A DNA stretch of 64,000 nucleotides from JAGVYF01 sp041650315. Its GTDB lineage: Archaea; Nanobdellota; Nanobdellia; Woesearchaeales; JAGVYF01. This document shows, piece by piece, positions 57,515 to 64,000 of the stretch (the first letter of the stretch is position 1; each line of letters opens with the position of its first letter). The DNA lies in the NCBI GenBank assembly GCA_041650315.1, contig JBAZLJ010000001.1:551456-615455 (forward strand). Reading direction: 5' to 3'. A program made the translations under genes and the position numbers. The notes beneath the pieces are model-generated. The model was not told the DNA's origin, searched no databases, and saw only the letters and a program-made list of their open reading frames with translations.

Positions 57515-57524
57515 CTATTTAAGG
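57515..57524 (-). promoter_or_regulatory. TATA box of nucleotidyltransferase gene
   Basis: CCTTAAATAG on the minus strand, about 34 nt upstream of the ATG; a transcript would have a short leader. Archaeal-type. Confidence 0.6.
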
Positions 57525-57618
57525 TTTGCTGATTAGATAAAGCAATTCTGCGGACAGTGTCTGCAGCTTTCATCACATCTAATTTTAAGTTCATAGTTCA
57601 CACTATCCTGTAATCTTT

Positions 57619-57627
57619 GATATATAC
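57619..57627 (+). promoter_or_regulatory. TATA-like element facing the structured RNA
   Basis: GATATATAC on the plus strand, about 25 nt before the first of a chain of hairpins. It is the only plus-facing promoter-like sequence noticed next to the RNA candidate. Confidence 0.45.
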
Positions 57628-57647
57628 TGCCTCATTTTGTGGACAGT

Positions 57648-58172
57648 GGCATTGATGCCTATTGACAGCACCGCTCTTACGAGCGCGCTGGCGGGAACCC
57701 CCGCCGGTTTTGTGGGAATGAACCCACTGACTGCTTTTGTCAAGCAGCGGCCACACTGGCCAGACTTTTTGTGGAGACGCTCCGCAAAAAAATCTACTGA
57801 GAAAGAATACTCAACTTCCTATCATTGTTATTGGTACTAGATTAAAATCCCCTATTACCTTTGTTAAAAGATAATTTCGGCCCTTTCTCGTTGGGCCAGC
57901 AATATTCTTTAGGACAGAATATCACCACAACCATATGGTTGCTCTTCAGGAGGATACGTACAACTCTCACAAGTTGTAAATTTCCCTAGTGGAAATTTCG
58001 GCATTTCAGCTGCAGGAAAGAGGCCTTTTGAGCAGGACCATGTGGGTAAAAGGCTCTTTCACTGAGCTGCCCGGAATCTTCCGAGTAACGCGCAGCCGGG
58101 TTTTCACCGGATGCCATCCTCTTGCGAGGATCAGGGTTGTCATCAGTACAACTCCTGCGCGGGGCTTTTTTT
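57648..58172 (+). ncRNA. large structured RNA candidate A
   Basis: About 525 nt without a credible gene but with many consecutive hairpins: GCTC-TTAC-GAGC, GGCGGG-AACC-CCCGCC, GTGGG-AATGAA-CCCAC, CTGCTT-TTGTC-AAGCAG, GGCC-ACACT-like arms, GGCCC/GGGCC, ACAACT/AGTTGT, AAATTTCC/GGAAATTT and ATCCTC-TTGC-GAGGAT. A plus-strand TATA and a final GC hairpin with seven T residues fit one plus-strand transcript. It recalls ornate large RNAs of phages and metagenomes (GOLLD, ROOL and similar) in style only; no class is assigned. Minus-strand transcription as the 3' end of an mRNA is the alternative. Confidence 0.55.
58152..58172 (+). terminator. possible intrinsic terminator of RNA A
   Basis: CTCC-TGCGC-GGGG followed by C and seven T residues on the plus strand. 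Short stem but a strong T-run, the clearest terminator-like site in the window. Confidence 0.5.
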
Positions 58173-58314
58173 ACGGAGGCAAATGCCCAATGCCTCATCC
58201 AGCGGACAGGACGGAAAGAAGCGCTTCCCCAGAACGCGGGACACCTTCTTGGCGCGACAGAAGTGTTCCTGTCACGCGCCTGGGGAAGCCACGAGTGCGC
58301 CACGATGGAGAAGG
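58173..58314. ncRNA. structured segment B1
   Basis: GCTTCCCCAG (58223) pairs with CTGGGGAAGC (58280), ten pairs, enclosing ACGCGGGACAC and a GGCGCG/CGCGCC plus ACAG/CTGT hairpin. The ACGCGG...ACAC...CTGTCACGCG signature recurs in the next noncoding stretch. Strand not determined. Confidence 0.5.
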
Positions 58315-58773
58315 TCAGAGCCAGGGCCCGAGCTTCGCCGCGTCGCCCTCGTTGAGGTAGTCGACCAGTTCTCCCTGCGCTTCGGAGAGCCTTCCTGCAT
58401 CCACGATGCGCTCGTACAGCTCTCCGTTCCAGATGATCTTCTCCTTCATCACGGGGAGCTTCATGCCCGACAACGAGAAGCGATAGACAGTCACCCGTCT
58501 GGAAGGAGGCCTGTCAATGACCTCGAGGCTGTTCTTCTCGATCGTCCCTCCATTGATGAGGGTGATCCTGACCTGGTCCGCACGGACGCCCCAGACGAAG
58601 TGGAGCGTGGGTCCGATCTTGATGTACTCGTGACAGGCCTGATCATCCAGGTTCTTGCGGGTGTTCGTGTAGACCTCGCAGCCGAACCAGCAGAAGACCC
58701 CGCAAAAGACCAGCAGCAGTCCGACGAGGCAAATTTCCGTTACCCATTTGCTCGTCTTGCTCGTATCGCTCAT
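58315..58773 (-). CDS. membrane-anchored hypothetical protein, GC-rich
   Basis: A 152-residue protein with one membrane helix (about 11-33) and an extracytoplasmic domain with strands (DQVRITLINGGTIEKNSLEV, RVTVYRFSLSG). Start after AAAGGGGAGTTAGGGT. Codons prefer G or C in third position, unlike the array left of 56 kb. No family is recognised. Confidence 0.78.
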   Translation of the reverse strand: MSDTSKTSKWVTEICLVGLLLVFCGVFCWFGCEVYTNTRKNLDDQACHEYIKIGPTLHFVWGVRADQVRITLINGGTIEKNSLEVIDRPPSRRVTVYRFSLSGMKLPVMKEKIIWNGELYERIVDAGRLSEAQGELVDYLNEGDAAKLGPWL

Positions 58774-59276
58774 ACCCTAACTCCCCTTTCCTTTGTCCGG
58801 AACACGTTGTTAAAAATTATCGCGCACAGACCAACTGTCTTTATGCGCTGTTGTTTCCGAAATGAGGATTCCCCGTACGCGGACACGCATGCAGGCGCCT
58901 GTTGCAGGCGTACTGTCACGCGTACGGAGAAGCATGAACGACCATATTGGGCGCCACACTAGAGAACTCGCGACCGCCGGCAGAGAACCGTCGCAAACGC
59001 GTGTGCGCAGCGATTCAAGCGCGGCCTGTGTCGCACTATCTACGCTGTGAAGCGCAGGCGCGATGCGGCGGTAAGCGCGTGACCAACCATATAGGCCGGC
59101 GGAGGCGGGCTCTCAAGAAGCGCGAGAGTCCTCGGCTGACGAGCTGGCTAGCATGCAGGTCGGATGTTAAACCGGACCTGGCTAACCATCACGGCCCCTA
59201 TCATCAGTACGTAAAGCTCTTATGACTGAGCATCACGTACACGATGGTATCAGCCGAGGAACTCTCACTGGGATGA
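58774..59276. ncRNA. structured segment B2
   Basis: About 500 nt without a credible gene. CCGTACGCG (58873) pairs with CGCGTACGG (58919), nine pairs, around a self-complementary CAGGCGCCTG, and repeats the ACGCGGACAC...CTGTCACGCG signature of segment B1. Further on, GAGAGT plus CTCGGCTGA (59124-59139) pairs with TCAGCCGAG plus ACTCTC (59250-59266), a 15-bp helix closing a domain that holds AGGTCGG/CCGGACCT and ACGT/ACGT hairpins. Strand unknown; on the plus strand it runs up to the end of the next gene. Confidence 0.5.
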
Positions 59277-59606
59277 TCAGATGCAGCTGTTCCTGCGAAG
59301 CCATGCCAAGAACTCGGGATCGCCGGGCTGGGGGCGATTCTCGCGGAGAGAGTTCCGGAACTGCCAGCCTTTCTCCGCGTTGTCTAGAGTCTCGGAATTC
59401 GGATTGAACTCGGTCGTTCCGCCGACGAACAGCACCTTCTCCTCGACTTCCTCGTCGGTGAACTTCGCCTTCACCCATTCGTAGGCCGGGACGAACAGGA
59501 CCGAGACGAAAGGAATGGAGCCGATGAAGATGACCAAGACTACGCAGACACCGAACGCGATGATCCCACTGATCCAGTTCATTATGTCCCAAGTCAAGTA
59601 CTGCAT
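59277..59606 (-). CDS. membrane-anchored hypothetical protein
   Basis: A 109-residue protein with two hydrophobic segments (about 10-31 and 31-45) and a charged soluble tail ending EFLAWLRRNSCI. Start after AGGAAGTAAGTAA. GC-rich codons. It sits between two structured noncoding regions. Confidence 0.75.
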   Translation of the reverse strand: MQYLTWDIMNWISGIIAFGVCVVLVIFIGSIPFVSVLFVPAYEWVKAKFTDEEVEEKVLFVGGTTEFNPNSETLDNAEKGWQFRNSLRENRPQPGDPEFLAWLRRNSCI

Positions 59607-60288
59607 TTACTTACTTCCTACTTTCTTTATACTCGGTTACTACTCCGTGGAGGAGCCCTCCAAGCTAACCATGGCTGCGTCAATCCAAGAGCCCTCCGCA
59701 TCCTCTAGTCAAGCTGATCCAACTTAATGGATCAAACCCATGCTTGTAGAGGAAGAAGCTCCAGGATAGTCTCGCGCCGTTAGGTTGCCTGAAGGGCTCC
59801 TCCCTGACTCGAGTCAAGGACACTGGGGCTCTGCTTCCCCTTGGCTCTCCATTGATTCCAGCACACGTGTGCTGCAGCGTAACGGGGACAACGCTGTTGC
59901 CCGTGCTTTCACCCTGCTGGACTTTGCAGGAACCTCAATTGAGGTGATGCGGTCTCCCGGAAAGACGGATGTCTTCCGGAAGCTGGACCTAGAGTTCGCT
60001 GGACGGATACTTCTTGCGCATCCCGCCTCCACTATTTATTGTCCGGACACCAGACACTCTGCCGCGAGAGATTCCTTCGCCGAGAGAATATATCCTGCGG
60101 CCTTTCTTTTGTTTCGGTGGGCTAGCCGCATACCACCAAAGGAGGCTGATTCTGGACCAAGCCGTTTGCCTTCGGCTGTGAACTCTCTCCCGACCATCGG
60201 CAAAGATGGCGAGAGTGAGACGACGCTGTTGCGTCTGAAGTGGTCCAGGACTGGAGGGCTAATTGTTGAAGCCCTCCGAGGAGTTAGA

Positions 60289-60313
60289 ACGCTACAGGTC
60301 TCCGCTCGGATAT
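60289..60313 (+). repeat. 25-bp direct repeat, copy 1
   Basis: Identical 25-mer (starts ACGCTACAGGTCTCC) recurring 463 bp downstream. The flanks after the repeat are related only loosely (GCATGCGCATC versus GGTTCGCATC), as in duplicated RNA subdomains. Confidence 0.85.
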
Positions 60314-60751
60314 CGCATGCGCATCCGGTGCCTCCTTATAGAGAGTGTTGGGTTGCAACCCGCTCTGGTCTTTTCTTGAGCGGGCCAACAGGTTGGCGGT
60401 TTGGGCGCGTGACGCCTGGGCGATCCGCAGACCTGCCCGGCGTTCTCTGGCATGACGCGAGGGAGAGCTCCCCTGCCCGAGGAATGCTGACGACACATAA
60501 CCCCCAATCAGCAAAGGCTGACGGCGGTCTGTGGTCGGCATGTATAGGTCGGACCCGTGCGTCCCTGAATACGAACACATGAAGAAGGACGCAGGATGCG
60601 GCCAGTAGTCCTGACTCGAGCGAGGAGCTCTCCCGAGGAGAGAGAAGCGCACTTAGAGGAAGCCGGACGTGTAACGCAAAGCGCACCTCCCTTCATTCGT
60701 TGCCGGTTGAATTGAACTGCGCTGGCTGGGACAGCCAGTAGAAGAACACTG

Positions 60752-60776
60752 ACGCTACAGGTCTCCGCTCGGATAT
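60752..60776 (+). repeat. 25-bp direct repeat, copy 2
   Basis: Second copy of the 25-mer. Follows a GGCTGGGACAGCC hairpin. Confidence 0.85.
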
Positions 60777-61036
60777 TTGGTTCGCATCAGCAGCCCCCTG
60801 GTTTGTTGAAGCGCCATCAAGTCCCTTGCGTATGCGGCGTTTGCCGTTAGCAGTTGGGTCAATCAAGCGCTTCTGCATGAAGTTCGCAGGGAAGAGATAT
60901 TATGACGCTACGGCGGATGCATTCGCGTTCATCTCCTTCGGAGTATTATTATGCGCCTTCTGGCAGAGCGGATACGCCCGAAATCCGCTTGAGTCTGCCT
61001 AAGTGATTACACGGGCGTGTCGCTGGCGGTTGAAGC

Positions 61037-61315
61037 CTAGCGGATGACGAGGACGGACTGGACGCGGAAGGTGTCGGGCTCGACGTTGTCGACGGGCATG
61101 TCGGCGAGGGACTTCGCCAGCTCGGGGAGGGCGCCCTTGACGGCGTTGATCTCGTCCTGCCGGCGGGCGAAGGCCTCGGCGTTGAGCTGCGCGGCGATGG
61201 TCTTGGACTCGTTCTCGAGCCGGGTCTTGGTCTCGACCGCGTCGGTGTAGTTCTCCTTCCGGGCGATCAGGCGTCCCTTCTTGTTGACCACGTCGAACAC
61301 CATCCGCTTCTTCAT
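61037..61315 (-). CDS. hypothetical coiled-coil protein, GC-rich
   Basis: A 92-residue protein starting MKKRMVFDVVNKKGRLIARK after AAGGGAG. An N-terminal beta hairpin is followed by a helix (DAVETKTRLENESKTIAAQL) and an LPELAKSLADMP end. GC-rich codons, downstream of the 509-residue gene. Its leader forms a three-way junction. Function unknown. Confidence 0.78.
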   Translation of the reverse strand: MKKRMVFDVVNKKGRLIARKENYTDAVETKTRLENESKTIAAQLNAEAFARRQDEINAVKGALPELAKSLADMPVDNVEPDTFRVQSVLVIR

Positions 61316-61334
61316 CTCGAACTCCCTTCCTAGC

Positions 61335-61391
61335 GAGGCAGGTTCCTTCTTGTTCAGAAGGAAGCAGACGCCCTGCTGCATGACCTGCCTC
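61335..61391 (-). promoter_or_regulatory. structured leader, three-way junction
   Basis: GAGGCAGGT pairs with ACCTGCCTC (9 bp), enclosing TCCTTCT/AGAAGGA (7 bp) and a GCAG/CTGC hairpin. The closing stem ends about 10 nt before the ribosome site of the 92-residue gene, so it may tune its translation. Confidence 0.6.
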
Positions 61392-61451
61392 TTAAGAACG
61401 TTAGGGCGTTAGGCACTGACTGAACCGAACAGGACGCTGACCGAGCGGAGG

Positions 61452-62981
61452 CTAGCGGCGGCGCCGAGCGTCGCTGAAGGCCTCCTTCATCACGGGGCTG
61501 GCCGGGCCGTTCTCCTTGACCACGGGCTTGGGCGCGGAGCCGGAGAGGCCGAAGAGGTAGTTCAGGAGGTTCGGCTCCTCCTTCTTCTCCACGACCTGCA
61601 CGACCTCGGCCACGGGCACGGGGGCGACGGGCTTGGTCTCGGTCTTCTGCACGGGCACGGAGACCGGGGCCGGCTTGGACTCGCCCTTGACCAGCGACTT
61701 CCAGTCGAAGTACTTGGGCGAGTGCCGGACCTCGACCTTGACCTTGTCCCCGAGCTCCGCCGCCTTCAGCTTGAACTCCTTGCGGTCGGAGCCCTTGCCG
61801 AAGGCCACGGTGAAGACCTTCTCGCTCGCGGCGGTCAGGAGCTCGGCGCCCTTCAAGTTGTCGGGCGGGACGAGCTTCTCGGTGACCTGGAAGGCCCCCT
61901 TCTGGAAGAAGGAGTCCTTCGAGAACTTGCCACGGGTGAGGCCCTCGCGGTCCGTGCGGAAGGAGAACCAGGTCTTGTCCCCGACCGTGATCTGGAGCGC
62001 CGCCTGGTCAGCCTTCTCCACGATCTCGAGCGCCTTGATGCCCTCCGCCGTCTCGTAGCCCATCGGCAGGTCACCGATGAAGTGGGCGACGATGGTGTTC
62101 CTGGCGGCGTAGAGCTCGTTGCGGAAGGCGCGGCTGCCCGTCTTGCCGAGGAAGGTCTCGGCGGAGTCCAAGAGCCCGTCCGCGAACTTGTTCACGAACG
62201 CCTTGAACTCGTTCCGGTTCGTGAACTTGGCCTCCTCCACGCCCCTCCGCTGCGAGAACGCCTCGGTCGCGTCCGCGATCATCATCTCCATCCTCGCGGA
62301 GATGCTGAACAGGGCCGTGCGGCCGGAGATCCCGTCCGTGCTCAACGCCAGGGAGCTCAGGACACTCAGGAGCGCGTTGCCCTGGTTGGACCCCTCGACG
62401 TTCTCGTCGAGCAGGTCCAAGTTCCTGCCGAACGGGGAGGTCCGCAGGGTCTCGAAGGGCTCGGGCGCGCTCGAGCTCGCGTCCGTCCACTTCGGGAGCT
62501 CCTTCACCTCGGGCAGGCGCATGAGGGCGGCAGCCAGGGGCTTCACGATCTCGAAGATGTTCGGAGCCCGCTGCGCCTCCTTCTTGGCGTTGCGGTCCCA
62601 GAACCTCTTCTGCCCGTGGTCGCCGAACTGGGCGATCGCCTCCTGGAGCTTGCCCGTGACGAGCATGGACAGGAGGTGCCGGATCGCCCTGGTCTCGTAG
62701 CTGTACGGGGTCTTCGACAGGTCGAAGTCGACGCCATTCTCGTTCGCGACCTCCTGGGCGATGCCGATGAAGTCCGTGACCTGGAGCTCGCCGCTCTCCG
62801 AGATGGAGATCAGGGGCATCTTGGTGATGCCACGGGCCATGAACGGGGCGCAGAACGTGGCCGCGATGGCCGCGCAGACCTCGCGGAAGTCGTACGGGCG
62901 GCGGGTCTCGGCCTTGGGCTGCTCGGCGACGTTCTGGGTCTCGGTCTCGACGTTGCGGGTGCGCTTGGTGTTCTTGGACAT
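61452..62981 (-). CDS. hypothetical protein, 509 residues, GC-rich
   Basis: Largest gene of the right end. Start MSKNTKRTRNVETETQNVAE after GGAGAGGAGACTCCATC. A disordered polar N-terminus, a helical body (about 30-330) with RGITKMPLISISESGELQV early on, a beta-rich section (about 330-430), and a proline/valine-rich linker (KPAPVSVPVQKTETKPVAPV) before a helical tail. No signal peptide. Codon use is extremely biased to G/C-ending codons, as in highly expressed genes or in a GC-rich replicon. No family is recognised; a structural or RNA-associated role cannot be judged. Confidence 0.85.
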   Translation of the reverse strand: MSKNTKRTRNVETETQNVAEQPKAETRRPYDFREVCAAIAATFCAPFMARGITKMPLISISESGELQVTDFIGIAQEVANENGVDFDLSKTPYSYETRAIRHLLSMLVTGKLQEAIAQFGDHGQKRFWDRNAKKEAQRAPNIFEIVKPLAAALMRLPEVKELPKWTDASSSAPEPFETLRTSPFGRNLDLLDENVEGSNQGNALLSVLSSLALSTDGISGRTALFSISARMEMMIADATEAFSQRRGVEEAKFTNRNEFKAFVNKFADGLLDSAETFLGKTGSRAFRNELYAARNTIVAHFIGDLPMGYETAEGIKALEIVEKADQAALQITVGDKTWFSFRTDREGLTRGKFSKDSFFQKGAFQVTEKLVPPDNLKGAELLTAASEKVFTVAFGKGSDRKEFKLKAAELGDKVKVEVRHSPKYFDWKSLVKGESKPAPVSVPVQKTETKPVAPVPVAEVVQVVEKKEEPNLLNYLFGLSGSAPKPVVKENGPASPVMKEAFSDARRRR

Positions 62982-63056
62982 GATGGAGTCTCCTCTCCCG
63001 CTTAGCGGGATGACGTGCTCCGCCCGACGTTGTTAGGCAGAGCGTTTGGTTTGGGA

Positions 63057-63106
63057 ACAGAACGCTAACAGAACACGGACAGAACTAGAACAGGACAGAA
63101 CAGAAC
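63057..63106. repeat. ACAGAAC short tandem repeats
   Basis: Five ACAGAAC units within 50 bp, irregularly spaced, in the leader between the 509-residue gene and a strong but orphan ribosome site. Could be binding sites or an unstructured spacer. Confidence 0.7.
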
Positions 63107-63117
63107 GATGGATAATT

Positions 63118-63131
63118 ATCACCTCCTTTCT
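63118..63131 (-). promoter_or_regulatory. perfect ribosome site without a gene
   Basis: On the minus strand AGAAAGGAGGTGAT is a full complement of a 16S rRNA tail, but no ATG, GTG or TTG opens a frame at correct distance; only ATT/ATC codons do. It may be a leader, a ribosome stand-by site, or, on the plus strand, an anti-ribosome-site mimic in the RNA. Confidence 0.45.
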
Positions 63132-63141
63132 TGAGTGATTT

Positions 63142-63243
63142 TCCCTTGCGTTTTGCCGTATCTCACGGATGGCTGCAAGGACGCCTTCATTCAGACATGG
63201 CCTTGTCTCCTCTCTCACTACAGTCTAGGCACGTATCCTAAAC
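63142..63243 (+). repeat. tandem structured element D, copy 1
   Basis: About 100 nt: CCTTGC/GCAAGG hairpin with a CCGT/ACGG inner arm, then TTCATTCAGACATGGCC, then TAGG-CACGTAT-CCTA. Matches copy 2 at 149-bp spacing with conserved loops and changed stems. Confidence 0.75.
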
Positions 63244-63290
63244 TGCACGCAGACTCTTGCTGTTTATGCGACGCCTTGCGCACCAGCAAG

Positions 63291-63392
63291 TCCCTTGCCT
63301 TATGCCATATTCCGCGGCTGACCGCAAGGAGAGTCTTCATTCAGACATGGCCTCGTCTCCTCAGCTCAAGGATTGGCACGTATCCAATCCAA
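63291..63392 (+). repeat. tandem structured element D, copy 2
   Basis: CCTTGC/GCAAGG hairpin, TTCATTCAGACATGGCC again, then GGATTGG-CACGTAT-CCAATCC (7 bp). The stem of the last hairpin differs from copy 1 by compensating changes, while the loop CACGTAT is identical. Between the copies CTTGCTG/CAGCAAG forms another stem; after copy 2 CCTCATC/GATGAGG encloses GCTG/CAGC. Confidence 0.75.
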
Positions 63393-63415
63393 ACCCTCAT
63401 CCTAATTCGCTGTTT

Positions 63416-63448
63416 TCAGCAGGCTGATGAGGAAGCCGTTTGACGCAT
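63416..63448 (-). CDS. ten-codon micro-ORF (MRQTASSSAC)
   Basis: ATG 8 nt after GAAAGGAG, ten codons then TGA, lying across a hairpin. Probably a leader peptide if translated. Confidence 0.35.
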   Translation of the reverse strand: MRQTASSSAC

Positions 63449-63543
63449 AGTTGTAGCTCCTTTCTAAGCGCTTATTTCTAAGCTAGGACCCTTTCCCAGT
63501 GTCTTATTGTCATCGCCTTGCTTTTCGCTGTTGCCAGCTTGGT

Positions 63544-63567
63544 TCAGCAAGGGAACCTTAGACGCAT
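63544..63567 (-). CDS. seven-codon micro-ORF (MRLRFPC)
   Basis: ATG shortly after GAGAGGAGGTGCGTT, seven codons then TGA. Starts with the same ATGCGT as the micro-ORF 120 nt downstream on this strand. Leader-like; unproven. Confidence 0.35.
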   Translation of the reverse strand: MRLRFPC

Positions 63568-63631
63568 AACGCACCTCCTCTCCTGAAGTAGATGACCCAT
63601 TGACGTTTTTCCGATGCAACCCCCTCGCCGG

Positions 63632-63946
63632 TCACCGACTTTCGTAGACTGCGATGAGCTTCTCGATGAGCTCGGGTATCGCCGTCTGTTGCTCGCGCTT
63701 GAAGGCGTGACCCAAGGTCTTACCCAACTTCTCCTCGAGCTTCTCGATGGAGTCAGGGATGACCTTCTCTGGATCTTCGCCTTCTGTTATTCTCTTGATG
63801 CCCTCTTCGAGCAGAGCATCAAACTCACGCTTGAACCAGACATCAAAAACTTGCCTGGATTCCTTGATCAGAGCGCCGATGAAGTGGCCCAGGAGATGGT
63901 CACCATCAGCGCTCTTGGCGTTCTTGAGCGTGCGTGTAAAGCGCAT
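63632..63946 (-). CDS. hypothetical helical protein near the right edge
   Basis: A 104-residue frame from ATG, helical and acidic/basic mixed (RITEGEDPEKVIPDSIEKLE). The in-frame codons upstream also read protein-like (PPDYYGELES) to a TGA 45 nt before the ATG, and no clear ribosome site precedes the ATG. The true start may be a non-ATG codon upstream, or the frame may be a broken end of a longer gene. Function unknown. Confidence 0.65.
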   Translation of the reverse strand: MRFTRTLKNAKSADGDHLLGHFIGALIKESRQVFDVWFKREFDALLEEGIKRITEGEDPEKVIPDSIEKLEEKLGKTLGHAFKREQQTAIPELIEKLIAVYESR

Positions 63947-64000
63947 CGACTCGAGCTCGCCGTAGTAGTCCGGAGGCGGAGAGTTTTGTCAGTCCACTTG

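Larger units (their letters stand above)
59607..61036. ncRNA. large structured region C
   Basis: About 1.4 kb with no supported gene and dense inverted repeats: AGCACACGTGTGCT, CCTCAATTGAGG, ACGGGGACAAC/GTTGCCCGT, CCGGAAAGAC/GTCTTCCGG, GGAGGGCT/AGCCCTCC, GACG/CGTC, an 11-bp distal helix (60461-60471 with 60624-60634) enclosing GCGTCC/GGACGC, and at the end GGCAGA/TCTGCC around GCGGAT/ATCCGC. Two C(UUCG)G loops occur on the plus strand (GCCTTCGGC near 60165, CTCCTTCGGAG near 60943), favouring plus-strand transcription. Open frames of up to 265 codons here lack ribosome sites and cross the stems. Confidence 0.55.

Noticed and set aside
58111..58962. 283-codon plus-strand open frame
   Set aside because: Antisense to the membrane protein at 58315 and spanning both hairpin modules.
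59785..60582. 265-codon plus-strand open frame in the structured region
   Set aside because: No ribosome site, crosses many strong stems including one arm of the 11-bp helix, and composition shows no membrane or domain pattern. Treated as chance, with some caution.
60752..60830. tRNA-like reading of the second 25-mer flank (GGTTCGCATC)
   Set aside because: T-arm-like bases are present, but no acceptor stem, D-arm or anticodon arm can be folded around them on either strand.
61722..63005. 427-codon plus-strand open frame
   Set aside because: Antisense to the 509-residue gene. It is open only because of GC-rich codon bias, with product made of repetitive R/E/L/G/D text and no ribosome site.
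63118..63131. End of a 16S rRNA gene
   Set aside because: Only 14 nt match the rRNA tail; the preceding sequence is a repeat, not rRNA helix 45.
63142..63392. CRISPR array
   Set aside because: Only two diverged copies, about 100 nt long, with stem changes; no constant short repeat or unique spacers, and no cas genes in the window.
1..64000. Phage genome
   Set aside because: No terminase, portal, capsid, tail, polymerase or lysis genes were recognised in 64 kb, although a non-structural part of a very large phage cannot be fully excluded.

Overview
The window is dominated by one very long, single-direction gene array. From the left edge to about 56 kb, more than 110 mostly small genes all read on the minus strand. 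They are joined by ATGA, TGATG or TAATG stop/start overlaps, or by gaps of 10-30 nt, and most starts carry a strong GAAAGGAG-type ribosome binding site. I see no replication, ribosomal, tRNA, rRNA, virion or central-metabolism gene. A large share of the products look secreted, lipid-anchored or membrane-embedded. Many belong to paralogous families repeated within the window: RING-like zinc domains, ankyrin proteins, HExxH proteins, CxxC zinc ribbons, membrane-anchored coiled coils and lipoproteins. The recognisable enzymes are a subtilisin-like protease, two transglutaminase-like cysteine proteins, an ABC exporter, a DHH/DHHA1 phosphoesterase and a ParB-like protein, plus one type IV pilin-like protein. 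This looks like a giant accessory element or genomic island devoted to the cell surface rather than a core chromosome segment.

Two AT-rich modules differ in style. A VapBC toxin-antitoxin pair (35.9-36.5 kb) and a BRO/DinD-like plus nucleotidyltransferase pair (56.05-57.5 kb) have archaeal-looking TATA boxes 25-35 nt before their starts and no strong ribosome binding site. Both appear to have been inserted into the array. VapBC is flanked by a repeated TCCTTTC and by a duplicated end of a neighbouring gene. The second pair abuts a 45-nt orphan 3' end of a gene whose paralog is intact next door. These promoters, together with the VapB and nucleotidyltransferase types, suggest an archaeal host (DPANN-like is a guess). 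A candidate-phylum bacterium is not excluded, because lipoboxes and strong ribosome binding sites are common here.

From 57.6 kb to the right end the character changes. Five minus-strand genes, three of them GC-rich, are separated by 0.5-1.4 kb stretches packed with stable inverted repeats and no convincing ORF. These include a roughly 525-nt plus-strand RNA candidate with a TATA box and a T-run terminator, a long region with an 11-bp distal helix, UUCG loops and a 25-bp direct repeat, and a tandem pair of about 100-nt elements whose hairpin stems differ by compensatory changes while the loop is conserved. These are the best candidates for an undescribed system, namely large ornate noncoding RNAs. 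I cannot match them to a known class by eye. The composition change also leaves open an element boundary or a chimeric assembly near 57.6 kb.

Functions are mostly inferred from motifs. Most small genes are unknown.
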